A DNA stretch of 64,000 nucleotides from Amoebophrya sp. AT5.2 (taxonomy: Eukaryota; Sar; Dinophyceae; Syndiniales; Amoebophryaceae). The stretch spans positions 16,315 through 80,314 of the forward strand of contig RXOD01003798.1 in NCBI GenBank assembly GCA_005223375.1, written 5' to 3'. The position numbers were made by a program, and so were the translations under genes. The notes below the pieces were generated by a model. That model ran no database searches, was not told the origin of the DNA, and saw nothing but the letters and a program-made list of their open reading frames with translations. Shown here piece after piece: positions 46,804 through 58,300 of the stretch. The stretch's first letter is position 1, and every line of letters begins with the position of its first letter.

Positions 46804-47502
46804 TTTTTTGGAGGGTGGTTATAGCGAAATAAAAGTGGTCGTAGTTGGCGCAAGAATGTGCTCGGCTCGCAATGGCTGTATGGAAATCCACCGAATGCGC
46901 TTCGGAATAATCATGAATCGTCCTATCTGCCCGATTCCTTGCTTTCGGTTTCGCTGCCGGATCGTATTAATTTTATAGTAAAAGTGAAGCGATGAAGCAC
47001 GAAAGATCTCCTGATCCGGTTGATCGAGATCTTCTCGTTTTCTTTCACGGCGCCGTCGAACGTCGTGGATCTCAACATCGTGATCTGGATTAAGGAACTT
47101 CAGCTTCACGAGGATCATTTGTTGCACGCCTCACATATTTGTTGCGTGAAACCGAGAGGAGACATGTTGAGCGACACAGTATCAAGAAAGGTGCACCAGT
47201 CCTTTGACGGATATCAAAATGCTGCTCCTGCCTGCACTCTTTTATGGAAGTGGAACATAAACGTAAACCAAGGCTAACACTAGTACTTTTGCGCAGCCAG
47301 GGCGCCATGACAATTGTTGACTATCCATCGATGCACAGGCGCAGATGCTTAAAGCACGTGTGCGCGGAAAAAAACGCGAGGTGCCTGACATTTCCAACCG
47401 CTCGTCCCCCCTTCTTCGGAGAAGGAAAAGATACCTGCACACCACCCCCTTCTTTATCCATACCCAGCTCACAGTGTATGAAAGAAACTCCCTTGCGCAC
47501 TT
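46804..47502. other. Intergenic region
   Basis: About 0.7 kb separating the DDX56-like start from the cathepsin C stop. No coding or RNA feature recognised. Confidence 0.5.
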
Positions 47503-49606
47503 TCACAACTGCTTTCGCTTCTCGAGAAATGCCTCCACCATGCTGCCGTCGACCGGCTCGACGTCCGCCGCCACGCTGATTGACTCGATTCCGGAGTCGT
47601 TGTCCCCCCTCGCGATTCGGAAAAAGCCGCCCTCGCCCCAGTCCGGACCCCAGGAGTTCTGCACTTTCCAGTACTTCTGCCCGTTTTCCTCGCCATACCC
47701 GACGAGCAACACCGCGTGATCCACGCGTTGCCACTCCTGGTGGATGGCCTCGCCGGAATTCGACGTGTAGATGCCGTTGTTGTAGTACCTGGAGGTACGG
47801 AATCCGAATCGCATTGATTTTTCGAGCGATCGATTGAAGGAATGCGCATGCGGAAAAAGTTATACATAGTTGTCATCTTCTGGTACATTCATAGTCAGTG
47901 AGTCTGTCAGTGAGTCTGCTTTGTTCACGGCAAAGGAAATTAATGGTGAATCGCAAGTGACTGATACTGAAGGAAGTTATATATAGGTACATGAAGTCGT
48001 CTTTTGGTTCGAAGCTGACCACGACTGGTCCGTTCTGCGCGAGTTCCAGCTTGATGTCCTCTTCGTCCGAGCCGCCGTAGTAGCCCCCCACGTACCGGTG
48101 GTTCACAGCGCGGTAGCTTCCTTCGCTCTTCACGCAGTCCAGCGAAATATCGTCCGTGCAGCTCCCTGCAGCGTTGTAGGGCATACATTTCGCCGGGATT
48201 AGACCGACGTCCTCACTCCACTTCGACTGCAGAAACGCGTAGCCGCCGTTGCAGCCCTGGTTGTACTCGGAACAGTGCAACGGGAAGGCAATCGAGAACG
48301 GTCCTTGGTGCTTCTCGCCCTGGCGGATGCGGTTCCGGGCGGAGAGCATGCGGACAGTCGCGACGGTGAAACAGGAGCCGCAGTCACCCTGGTTGACCAC
48401 CGGATCGAGAACGCCATGCTCCTCCCAGTCGAGGGAGTCGGGGGCGAGAGAAAACCCGCCGTGCCAGGAGGCCGCCTCGTGGTTTTCGCTTGACTTGGTT
48501 GTACTGGTAGCCGCTGCCGATCGCTTGAAGAAGGAGCTCTTCCTGCTGCCGTGGCCGTGGGCGTGGCTCCTGCCCCTGCGATGCTTGTGCTTACGACCGT
48601 GGGAAGAAGAGCGATTGGATTGCCACGACCGCTGTAGGAAGCTACTGCTCACCTGAGCAGCATTTTTGTCGGACGCCTCCTTCGGTCGCAGACGATGCTG
48701 GTTCCTGTGCGCGACAGCTAGGGGCACTCGCCGCTTGATGCCCGCCATCTTGTTCAGCTCAGCCTTCGTCTTCCCTACCATACTAGGATACACCTTCGCG
48801 GTCCAGGGACGACGGGTGGTTTTCGTCGTCTCCTGCAAGAGGGTGTTGAAGGGATCGCTGAAACCGAATCGCCCCGACGTCCTCCTGGTCCGACTGTCAT
48901 TTTCCCCAGCATTCAGGCGGTCCACGACGGACTTGTGAAAGTCCTCGTCCAGAGCCGTGTCTTCGCTCGAAGCCGCAGCGGTAGCGGACGACGAGTGGAA
49001 GATGAAATTCGAGTAGATGTCCGCTGCCGAGGATGATGACTCGGAAATCGCCCGATTCCCGCTAGAAACTACTCCTGCACCAGGTCCCTGCGCAGCATCC
49101 TTCTTTACCCCGTAGTAGCAGCCGTAGTTTCCCGGGATGTCTTTGTCGTGGAACCAGCCGGTGAGCGTCTCGCCGCAGTGCGTCGTGTTCTGTCCGGCTC
49201 CGTCCAGGTCGAACTTCGAAAACGCGAAGAACACCTTTCCGTCGACGGCAACCTCGAACCCTTCGTCGTAGATCATAGTGAACGTCCCCGCCACGTCGGT
49301 CTGCGTCGTCGCTCGGTTCGGCATCGAAAGACTGACCTCCAGCTTGCTGGGCGAGCCGCCCGCCACCGCCGCGGCGTCGGTGACGATGTCGGTGCCGGGC
49401 TCGCGGCGCTCGTTGTCCGGCCGCTCGTGGCCGCAGGAAGAACGGTCGGGCGAGGGGGGCGAGAGCGTGAACTCCCAGTCCCCCTCGATCTGGTGCCGGA
49501 GACAGTGGACGGGCAGGTCGCCGCGAACCGTGCTCGGTCCCGCGAGGAGCACAGCCGAGGCGGTGGAGAGAGCCTTCATACGACTGTGGAGCGACATGGC
49601 TTTCAT
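47503..49606 (-). CDS. Dipeptidyl peptidase I / cathepsin C-like cysteine protease
   Basis: Exons 49606-47991 and 47788-47503, 633 residues, intron within FMYY. The start has a signal peptide ([20 protein letters not shown]) before DLPVHC; alternative ATGs at 49597 and 49579 are possible. The exclusion domain characteristic of cathepsin C is present (GDWEFTL, ... GYYGVKK with [13 protein letters not shown]). A long linker carries a His/Arg/Lys-rich block ([18 protein letters not shown]). The peptidase unit has the catalytic Cys in [17 protein letters not shown], the His in [11 protein letters not shown] and the Asn in [14 protein letters not shown]. Family role: removes dipeptides from N-termini in lysosome-like compartments and activates other proteases. 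The linker is longer than in animal enzymes. Confidence 0.93.
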
Positions 49607-50202
49607 TCTTGCCGACGGTGGAGCTCGTCTAACGAACCTGAAGGTCTTATGTCTAAGCGCCGCAAAAAACAAAACTTCCCTGGTACAACCGCCGCGGACC
49701 GCCGCCCCCTTGGCTCTACCCGGGATCAAAACGAGAAGCGGGGAAGTTTTTCAAAGTCTGGTAAGGTACGGCCGGATGGCATCATCTTTACGGCTATGTA
49801 TTCCTAAGCATTGTTTCGACCCCTCACACTCACATCGGGATCACTTGTTCCAGACTCGGGCTCCGCTCCTCACAAAGCGCCACAAGCTTTTTTTTGCCAG
49901 TCGCAAGCACAAGGGAGGCCCCCTGCTCCACCTTGTCCGCGACAGTAAATTCATCCGCCTTTCGCGTGTGCCGTCGGTGTGCTCTTTTGCAGCGCCGTCG
50001 CTTGACCGAATTCAGTGCTCCTCGTCCTGCGCGGGTACTAGCGAGTTATGCTTTGCTTCGGAAAAAATCATGACGAAATCTTTTACTCCCCTCTCCGTTT
50101 TTTTGTCATTTCCGCTTACTTTCGTAATTCGTATACTATTGCGAGGGCTACTAGGCGGAGAGCCTGACTAGCCAGGCACCGGGGTGGGACGGACATCTGC
50201 GG
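49607..50202. other. Intergenic region
   Basis: About 0.6 kb upstream of the cathepsin C gene and downstream of the Cys-rich gene. An in-frame TTG-led extension upstream of 49606 is open but lacks an ATG. Nothing else was recognised. Confidence 0.5.
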
Positions 50203-50580
50203 TTAGAACTCTCGGCAGGGGCAATAGCAGTTGCAGCTGCCGACGTCCGGGCAGAAGCTGCGGTCGACCGGGGGTGGTGTCGTTGCTGCAGTTGCAGTTG
50301 CTTTTCTTGTTTGCTTTTCAACGCTTCGCGACTGCTTACTGTTCGCTTTGCCTTTGCCTTTGTGCTTGTTCATCTTGTCCCGCTGAAGAAATAACGCAGG
50401 AAGTGGCGCCGGCGTTCCGTAAGTGATGGAGTCGCAATCGCACTTGCAGTTGCATGGTGTCGGGGGCGGACAGTCGGCCAGGGACAGACGCAGACCTGCG
50501 ACGCCGAAACTGGCCGTGTTGAACAGCAGGAGCATCACCGCCCAAGAAAGCGGAGGTCGAATACGAGGGGCACGCGCCAT
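50203..50580 (-). CDS. Small secreted Cys-rich protein
   Basis: 125 residues from ATG 50580. The N-terminus MARAPRIRPPLSWAVMLLLFNTASFGVAG is a signal peptide. The mature part opens with a Cys cluster DCPPPTPCNCKCDCDSITYG, has a Lys/Thr-rich middle, and ends with a second cluster CPDVGSCNCYCPCREF, ten or more Cys in about 100 residues with CxC spacing. No known family fits. Possible roles: disulfide-bonded surface or secreted protein, metal binding. It is close to the cathepsin C gene but transcribed as a separate unit. Confidence 0.6.
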   Translation of the reverse strand: MARAPRIRPPLSWAVMLLLFNTASFGVAGLRLSLADCPPPTPCNCKCDCDSITYGTPAPLPALFLQRDKMNKHKGKGKANSKQSRSVEKQTRKATATAATTPPPVDRSFCPDVGSCNCYCPCREF

Positions 50581-51075
50581 CTTGCTTGGCGTCGCTGCAC
50601 CCGTACCACTACATCCGCTGGCTTGCGGTAAGTGAAGCACTGTCCTTGCTTTCTACCAGCACAAAAAAACAGCCACATTGTCAAAACCCGAATGAAGGTC
50701 CCGTCCGCGACAAAAATTTTTCTTCCAACAATAAATATCAGAGTGAAGTCTTTTTCGTGCGAGGAGTTTCCGCAGAACAAGAACATAACCTTCCAAAAAA
50801 GTTGGTCCATACAACAAGGTGCAGCAAGAAGGTTTGGTTGTCAATGCAGCCAGAAGATCTCGGCAAAACCTACTCTTTACGTGATTGCAAAAACGATCCG
50901 ATGTCGTGTTCGTGCCGGTCGTTTCAAAATGTCGTCATCTGCCGCATTTTCAACATCGCCAAGTCCACTACAGCCATCATCAGCTGCCCAGTTGCGTTCG
51001 CGGCTAGCACAACGCACAATGGCGCTAGGATACGGCTCGATCTGCTCTACTCTTTCAAAACAAAAACTTTTTCTT
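50581..51075. other. Intergenic region
   Basis: About 0.5 kb, AT-rich in part. No convincing coding frame or RNA. Confidence 0.5.
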
Positions 51076-51510
51076 TTAATCTTGAAATGGTAGTCCCATG
51101 CTGAAAACATCTTCGGTATTCACCTTGTTCGCTGGCGTTTCGGGCTTCGACCTCCCGATCTGGTTTACCTCCCGCAGATTCGCGGTAATTTTCTGTATCG
51201 CCAACGCCTGCTGCTCCAGCGCGTCCTCCAAGGTGTTGAACTCCCTCAGCATGGTCCGGTTCACAACCAATTTCAGCGCGTGCAACTTGTCCTTCTCCCC
51301 TGGATCGTGCACCGGCACCAGGCCCTTGATCTCTTTCAGCCAGTCTTGCGCACTCTTGACGTCCTTCCGCACCGCGGCCACAGCGGCGGGGAGGTCGTCC
51401 TTGCTGGCGAAGGATGTGGAACTGCTCGTCCTACCGCGACAGCGATGTTGATCACTGCCGATTACGTCGCAAAAGCTGCCGAAACTGTCGAAGCGAAGAC
51501 CGAGTGGCAT
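51076..51510 (-). CDS. Small helical protein, unknown
   Basis: 144 residues from ATG 51510 (MPLGLRFDSFGSF). Residues about 40-125 are helical with coiled-coil character (TLEDALEQQALAIQKITANL), and there is a Lys-rich middle. No motif. It lies just 200 bases from the next gene upstream, which encodes another small helical protein; they could be partners or a duplicated pair, but no sequence similarity is visible by eye. The upstream side may be a splice site, so the start is uncertain. Confidence 0.55.
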   Translation of the reverse strand: MPLGLRFDSFGSFCDVIGSDQHRCRGRTSSSTSFASKDDLPAAVAAVRKDVKSAQDWLKEIKGLVPVHDPGEKDKLHALKLVVNRTMLREFNTLEDALEQQALAIQKITANLREVNQIGRSKPETPANKVNTEDVFSMGLPFQD

Positions 51511-51709
51511 CTTCTTCTTCGCGCGTTTACTTCTATATGCGCTGGGCTATGATTAAATGAAAAGCGTTTCCCGCCAAGCCGGTTGAAGTGCTGCCGGTAA
51601 TCCGCTTCTCACCTGCGTGCCGCAACGGACTGAGTCTACTCCGCGTCGGCTGAGCAAAGCGTTCGCTTATCTGTCACCCCGCTCGTACCCTGTTACTTCA
51701 ACATCTCCG

Positions 51710-52240
51710 TTACTTCAGCATCTCTACGTCATCGCTCAACTCCTGGACGTACTTCCGTAAGCGGTCATGGCGGTCCGCAAACTGCTGCAAGTGCCCCTTC
51801 AGCGTGCTCCACTTCGCGATGAAGTCCTGTCCCTCCGTCTGAAACTGCTCACCAGCTTCCTCCGCCTGCTTTTCCTCGTCCGGGTTCGGTTCTTGCTTGA
51901 TAAACTTGTCTGCCCGGTCCGCAACCGACTTGAGGAGCTGGTGATGTTGTGTTTGAAAATTTTGAATAAAAGTAAAATCCATTTCAATTCTTGACACTCA
52001 TGCAGACAACTACGAGATCTATCACTCATCTTCTGCCAAACCATCGACGTGAGTAACGAAGTAAGGGAGTACATCGGGGAGCGTTGGCTTGAATCCAATG
52101 AAGTCCTCTTTTCGGGCTTTCCAGTAAGCAGCTGTGGGGGAGATGTCTTTCTCAGCAAAGCCGGTAGCAACGTCGACAAAGCTTGTGTTCGTCGGGTCGC
52201 CAAAACCCCTCAGCAGGTGGTGACGCAAGAGCCCACTCAT
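51710..52240 (-). CDS. Small coiled-coil protein, two exons
   Basis: Exons 52240-52026 and 51989-51710, 164 residues. The intron is only 36 bases (GTGATA...GTCAAG), near the lower size limit for spliceosomal introns. Residues about 1-70 have short, conserved-looking turns (TPLP-like FKPTLPDVLPYFV), and the rest is one long coiled coil (KQAEEAGEQFQTEGQDFIAK ... RKYVQELSDDVEML). No enzymatic motif. Function unknown; a structural role is likely. Confidence 0.6.
51990..52025 (-). other. Very short intron (36 bp)
   Basis: GT at 52025-52024 and AG at 51991-51990 restore the frame between the two exons (GAT GA joined to A ATT). Without splicing the reading frame stops at TGA immediately. Size is far below the other introns here. 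Confidence 0.5.
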
Positions 52241-52621
52241 TTAGATTTACTCATTTACTCACATAGTCCTAGTAGTTCGATGGTCATCCCCAGAACATTT
52301 CCGCTGATGATGCAACAAAAAGCGAGATTCTTCTAAAAAGAATTGAGAGCGTGAGCGACGCTGCTCGGGTACTCTTTTATTCTGTGGTGACCTATTGAGG
52401 TGACAGCGTAACTTCGAAAATGTGTGTCTCGTGGTCGACCGCAATCACTCATCCGAATTCGGTGTCAACGGTTTCACTCTTCGATTACGATCGCACTTGT
52501 TCTTTCTCTTTGTTCTGATCTTCTAGTCGCCGATAATATGAAATACAAATGGACACTGGTTATATCATTGACTCCTTGCGGTGGACGTACCATCGGCAGA
52601 TGCCCGACTCTGCGAGACAGG

Positions 52622-52948
52622 TCAGCTCAGATATGGTTTCATTCGTTCTGAGCTGCTGTTCGTCGGCGAAATGCTGTCTGATCGCTTCTGGTCTGTCTCT
52701 GTCTCTGTGGTTGGGACAATAGTCGATGCCATGCCTATGGCGCAGTCAATGTATCTGTAGTACGCAGCGCCATTTGGCCCAAGGTTTCGGCCGGTTCTCC
52801 AGCGACGTATATCATAATTAAATCCACAATTGGAATTGGTATAGGCAACAATTATGGCTTCCGGTTCCGCTGCCTTCGCCAGTAGTACTACTAGCGGTAG
52901 CGGACGCCAACAGCTACAACATCGCCTCACCCTAGCTGGTTGGTTCAT
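52622..52948 (-). CDS. Doubtful small protein
   Basis: 108 residues from ATG 52948. The start is basic (MNQPARVRRCCSCWRP), then hydrophobic (LPLVVLLAKAAEPEAIIVAY), resembling a signal or anchor sequence; the rest has Tyr/Asn-rich and Thr-rich parts. Composition is not clearly coding and there are no neighbours in frame. Likely a chance frame. Confidence 0.2.
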   Translation of the reverse strand: MNQPARVRRCCSCWRPLPLVVLLAKAAEPEAIIVAYTNSNCGFNYDIRRWRTGRNLGPNGAAYYRYIDCAIGMASTIVPTTETETDQKRSDSISPTNSSSERMKPYLS

Positions 52949-53320
52949 CTACGGTTGAACGCCAACGCGGACGCGCGGTCGAGTAAAAAAATATGGGTTC
53001 AAGTGAGTACTTTTTGCTTCGTGCCACTTCTACTTCGGTCACACTGACTTGGTGTGGATCATCATCATACGTGCTGGTCGTACTCGGTGCGACTATGAGC
53101 ACACAGCGAGTACTACGGGTACGATCTAGATCTACACGAAATCGAAATGGTAGTACTACTACTGCGATCCCACGATGCGAGGCGGTCGCACCTCAGCGCT
53201 TTGGGATCGCTCGATGCGCTTCCGCGCGTGAAAAAGTTGCAGAACGAATGAAAGTTGCTAAAAAAACAAGAGGTGCGGGCACGTGGTACTCAGATAGAAG
53301 TTCCTCTTGGAGGTAACGAA

Positions 53321-53392
53321 GAATGAGTATGAGCACGTGCGCGCGTACTAAAAATGAAGAAGCGCTTGAGAATGAGTATGAGCACGTGCGCG
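53321..53392. repeat. Direct repeat of 23 bp
   Basis: GAATGAGTATGAGCACGTGC plus GCG occurs at 53321-53343 and again at 53370-53392, a period of 49 bases, identical in both copies. The repeat holds CACGTG, a palindrome. Could be a local duplication or a pair of binding sites. Outside any recognised gene. Confidence 0.8.
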
Positions 53393-53499
53393 ATGTTTGC
53401 CGCTCTATTGCTGGACGTAAAATTTTCGCTCCTTCGCGTAACACATCTGTTTTTTGGCTTTGATTTTTTCAATGAAATATAGAGGTAACAGTCGTCCGT

Positions 53500-54070
53500 G
53501 TCGAATCTTGTGGGATAGGGATTTGTTTCATCGTATTTTTCCGTTTATAAAATTAATGAAGTAATAAGGGGTGACTGCATACGCAGGCAATAGTGCACTA
53601 ATGAAGCCAAGTATGATCATCAACATCGGTGGTGGCGGTGTCGCTGGTCCGGAGATCGCGCCCAAGTGTCTCCGTTTATAAAATTAATTTAAATTTTCAT
53701 GCTGAAGTGATCCCTCGCTCCTCGGTGAGCACGGCTACGAACCTTTCTCCGGGTCCGGTCGGGTCCTGAGTTTCTGCCATGTAAAGAATGAAACGGCATG
53801 CACCTCGGGGGTACAAGCATTTTAGAGAATGTTACCAGGGGAGAAGTCCTCGTCTATCCCTCTGTCTCATCTCCTAGACCTAGAGGACCAGGTGGTCCAG
53901 GACCGCGCTATAAAAATGAAATAAAATTGGTGAACTTATATATCTTATCCGCCTTCAAGGCCGGCTTTATCTTTGAGTTTAACCGAAATTATATACCAAT
54001 TCTCTTTCTCAGTAATTTTTCTACAGGCAGTAATTTTTCGTAATTTGCAAAATCTTTTTTAAAAAAAATT
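53500..54070. other. AT-rich island
   Basis: Base composition shifts from the surrounding 50-55% GC to strongly AT-rich, with TATA-like and poly-T tracts (for example 54043-54073). An inverted repeat GGACCA..TGGTCC lies near 53888-53903. A plus-strand frame at 53798-54043 (81 residues, Gly-Pro-rich then hydrophobic and Asn/Phe-rich) is possible but unsupported. Candidate for inserted or organelle-derived DNA. Confidence 0.4.
53541..53688. repeat. Direct repeat of 17 bp flanking a 114-bp GC-richer segment
   Basis: CCGTTTATAAAATTAAT occurs at 53541-53557 and 53672-53688, exact in both copies. The DNA between reads as a short stretch with a Gly-rich, Rossmann-like frame (IINIGGGGVAGPEIA) and then ends, resembling a gene fragment. 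The second copy runs on into more AT-rich sequence. Confidence 0.75.
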
Positions 54071-54863
54071 TTGTCTAATCGAGCCTACGCTCGCTCGTGT
54101 TACCTCCGACGCAACTCTCTAGCAGCATGGTAACTGGAAGAAAGAAATTTTTCCACTGTGTACGCTATAGATCTTGAATATGAATCATTTCCAAATTACA
54201 ACCTATACCTTCTCGACCGCGGCCGCGTACCGCCGCTTTACAGCACTTCCTGCCTCTGGCCGAAGCAATCGACTGCGACGTGCTTGTCGTCCTGATCACC
54301 CTGTTTAACTCTCCTCGTTACGGTTACTTGTTTATCGATCTCGATTGTGGCTTAAGAGTTGAAGAAAGATGGCTTTTTTTTCGTGCAGCTTTCTTTTTTG
54401 TCAGATCGACATCGAGAGCCGCGAGGCTACCCCCTATAATAAGGAGCTGGCTCGATACTATTACCCACGACGCAGCTCTTTCCTCACAGCTTGTAGCAGC
54501 AGCAATAATGAAATTGCCGCCGGATTGAGCATAGCTATTGAATCTACAAACTAACGTAGGGGCTCGACAGTCACTGAATAACGAATAAGATCTACTCACT
54601 GAATAGCAATATAGATCTTTTCGACGGAAAATTCATCCAGCCTTATCGGCTGCCGGAATTCAGCGATAGTGCAATTATTAATGGTGCTGTCGGTATGTAA
54701 ACGTGAAGCAACGATGAAGATGGGGCAATTATTATTTCGTGCAATTTTTAGTAGCGAAATTATGATCTACCCGAACTGGTGGCAACACACATATTCAGGA
54801 ATTTTTTCATGGCAGCTACTTCCAGCGTCATTGCCCTCCCCTTTTTCTTCCGCGGAAACATTT

Positions 54864-55345
54864 CTAGTTGCAAAAACGGTTTCCCCTCGCTCGCTCAGAC
54901 CTTATGGCTTCCATGCGTACGTCCCGATCGTGCTGCGCAGACCGGGCTTCTACGATACTCTCCCCATTCCTCGTTTCTACTTGCGCCCGCGGTGGGTGCG
55001 GCTGCGGACCCCGCGCGGCTATGACTGACTCAAAAAAGTTCCCGGGCGGCCGCTCATCATGTCTCGAAGCGGCGGCTCTCAGAATCAGAGCTGCAGGACG
55101 AGGTCGGAGCGTGTAATTGTGGCTGTACGCACTGACCACGGGATGAGGGTGCGAAGCTGCACCATCGTTCATCTGATCTAAAGCCATGGTCGCGGGCAGC
55201 TGTGCCCGTTGAGGCGCTTGCGCCCTGCGGACAGGGGCCTCCTGTCCCTGCTCTGCCTGAAGCGAACAACTCGTGTGCTCGGACCCGGGTGCAGGCTCGC
55301 AATCAGCAGATGCGAGTCCCACTTTCCCACGCGCTCTGCTGTTAC
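54864..55345 (-). other. Possible additional 3' exon of the TUTase gene, or separate small gene
   Basis: A minus-strand open frame, about 160 residues, beginning at a good 3' splice site (TCTACAG|GTAACAGC at 55345) and ending at 54864. The content is protein-like (Ala/Arg/Pro/His-rich, ALDQMNDGAASHPHP). To join it, the preceding gene would need a phase-1 donor before its stop at 55382; none is compelling. If not joined it may be untranslated or a pseudo-exon. Confidence 0.3.
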
Positions 55346-55381
55346 CTGTAGATGCGAATATCTATGGTCGAAACGATAACA

Positions 55382-58300
55382 CTATGGGGACTTCTGGGAC
55401 TGAAAATTTATGGAACGCTTGACCACAACTTGCGTGCAAAAAGCGAAACAAAGGGTGCCTGCCCTGCACGAAATTGAAGCCCCTCCGGTGCTTCCCGCGA
55501 GGCCTGCACTGAAACTGGGTGCCGGAGCGTGATGACCACTAGAGCGCTGCACCACTGCACCATGCTTTCCAGCGCCGTTAGCTTTTCGCAGAATCGCTTG
55601 AGCTTTGTGCAGTATTTTCGGACTCGAATCTTCCCACGCATCGAGTTGCCGTCGTGCCCCTTGAACGGAACCGACACCACCGGTGCCCCCTTGGTTCCCT
55701 GGCGACTGCAGACTCATTTGGTCGATCTTCCGCACGAAGTCCCACCCGCCCCCATCGTTTTTATCGTGCGCTGATGACGCGTGGTCCCGCACTTCCCGCC
55801 TCGATGAAAATTCTACTTCCTGCTGCCCCTGGTTTCGTCTGGACGTATAGCTGCCATGGCTACTGCTACTGCTGCTGCTGCTATTGGTAATGCTCCCGCC
55901 CTGCTGCAAACTCCATCCATCGCGTTTCTGATGGAGAGCATCTTCCGGCGACTTTCCCCGATCGCGGCCTGAGGGTCCACGCGGCAACTTCCCAGCCGGC
56001 CCCTCGGCTCTAGTTCCTCCAGCTCCGAGCGGATACAGAAAGCCCACGTCCGAGGGCATATCTCTTTCTTTGGCTTTCCGCGGGACTGTGGTGGTTGTAA
56101 GCTTCCGTTCGTGCTGTGATGAAGCTCGTACCTTTTCTCGCATGCTCTCGGTCTGCTGCTGTATCCCGTGGCCGCCTTCGTCGTCTACCACGAGCTCAAT
56201 ACTTGGACTTCGGGTCCGGCCTCTTGATTCTCGCCCTGTTCTGATCAGTTCGGCGTTTCGGTGTAGTACCTCCAACGAACTGGTGCTCGAAGACGCAGTT
56301 ATAGACAGAAACGGCGCGCCATCGTCATGGTTGTTCGATCCGGAGTTCTCCTCATGCAGAATAACAGTCAGAGGCGAGTGCGAGCTCGTGGAGTTGCATT
56401 TGACGCTGCCGCCGGCGTCTGCACCGGGCGTCGCTTGGATTGCCGTTTTTCGCAAGGAATTGCGCCCGCCTTGCAGCCTCTCGTCCACTCCGGTGTTGTC
56501 CTTCCGTATGGCGGCAGTAGCATGCTGATTTGTCGTTGAAGACGATGCTGCTCGCTGCTCGACGGTGTGTGCGTGTTGGTTTTGCATTTGCAACGACGAA
56601 AGGTCCTCCGCCTCGTCCTCGTTGTTGTGCTTTTCGATGTCGTTATACAGCTGGTAGAACTCCTGAAGTCGAAGCCGCTCGTGCTGCTCGGCCGCGATTC
56701 GTTCTTCTTCTTCTGCTACAATCTCTGCCACCGCCGCTGCCTCCGCGGAAAGGGGGGAAAGCTCCAATTCCACCTCCTGCTGCGGCCGGACCAAATCATC
56801 CTCCCGTCTCGCGCCACTCGTCTGCTGGTTCTTGAGATCCCCTGCCTCGGACTCGTCCGGGCGCGCGTCAAGAGCTTCTTTTCCCGCGGAGGCAACTACC
56901 CCGGTTGTAGCCCCGGACCGCGTCCCTGCCGGAGCCGGTCCCCCGACCACCTCCGCGGAAGAACTTCTGCGACGAGCGCCCCCGCCCCCGCCTTGATGGC
57001 TTAAGGTACGGTCAAATTCCTCCTGCATCGCAGTCCGCACCTCAGCTAGCTTGCTGTTCTCCAAGTGCAAGAACCGGGAGAGCACAAAGGGGTCCTGGAT
57101 CAGCAGCCCGACAGAGCTCCTCACCCAAGCCCCGTCGATGTCCTTGGGCGACATGGTAAACCAGTCGCTGTTAGGCTTGTGCTGGTGGCTCTCCCACCGG
57201 TTCCAACACTGGCGGACCATGTCCTCGACCGTCTGTGCCTTCGGCATAGGTGTGTTCTTCCCGATCTGGATGAGCTGTGCGCGCAGATCGAACGGGTGGC
57301 CACAAGCGAGGAAGCGGCAGTCGTGGTAGGACGGCTTCATTCCTGGGGCTGCGGAAGCAGAAGTTGTATGGGAGCCGCTGTTGTATGCCGGCGTTGTGCT
57401 GGCCTCGTGGACATTCGTCTCACGATCGGCGAGACTGGCACCCGAACGAAGCCCGTAGGTTCGGAGAACCTCCTCCGTGTAGGATCCGTTCTCAAGCTGC
57501 GAGAAAGGAAGGCGGCGGAATGGGCGGAGCTGGCATAAAATTGAGAATTTCATCGAATTTTAGGCAATGAATGTGCTGTATTCGTTCGCTGAGCGGCTCT
57601 TTCGAGTAAAAAGCATGCACATGCGAAAAAAAACTTCACGTAGTTGTAGCGCTTCCGGGAAGGAGGACGAGGACCACGCCAGATTTTAGTAAAATCTTTA
57701 AGGGATCGCCATGGAGCAAGTAGTAGCTGGAAACGTCATCGAGCTACCTGTCGTTTGCCGCTCCCGCATTGTCCGGGGCTAGCCCAAAACTGCAGAAAGC
57801 CGAGCCACAGTCGTAGGACGCACAGCTCCTCTGCGCGTCCTCGGCCGTTCCTGCCGCTTCCAGGCCGGAGTTTCGGCGCGCGCCACTTTTCGTCAAACTG
57901 CGTCTTCCATTCCCTGGGCGCGTCAAAACCCTCGGCAAGTCTCAGAACGTGGGGCTTCCAATTATTCCGCTGCTGCCAGCTGTAGTTTTCATTTCCGCCC
58001 CAGGAAGACCAGGAGGAATTATCACTCCAGCTACCACCGTAACCTGAGCCGTAACGCCCTCTGTTTCCGTGATCATACTTGTTGCGGTCGTTGTGCCCAT
58101 TGCTGTTACTACTGCCCCAGCTACCGCTCCAACTGCCCCTGGAGCCACCGAGCGACCCCGAAGAGCCTCCAAGCTGCCCCCCGTCCTCAGCCGCGAATTC
58201 GTGACCCCACGGCGCTTCTTGCAGATTCGGCAAAATGCCCTGGTTTTGCAGAAACCAGATGACCGTGAGTACCCAGCCGTAGCTGCTGAGGTATCCGTTC

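Larger units (their letters stand above)
52241..54863. other. Gene-poor region
   Basis: The largest gap in the window (about 2.6 kb). A minus-strand frame at 52622-52948 (108 residues from an ATG, hydrophobic start and two Cys) is the only possible gene and is weak. It contains the repeats and AT-rich island described separately. No intact transposase or reverse transcriptase was recognised. Confidence 0.5.
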
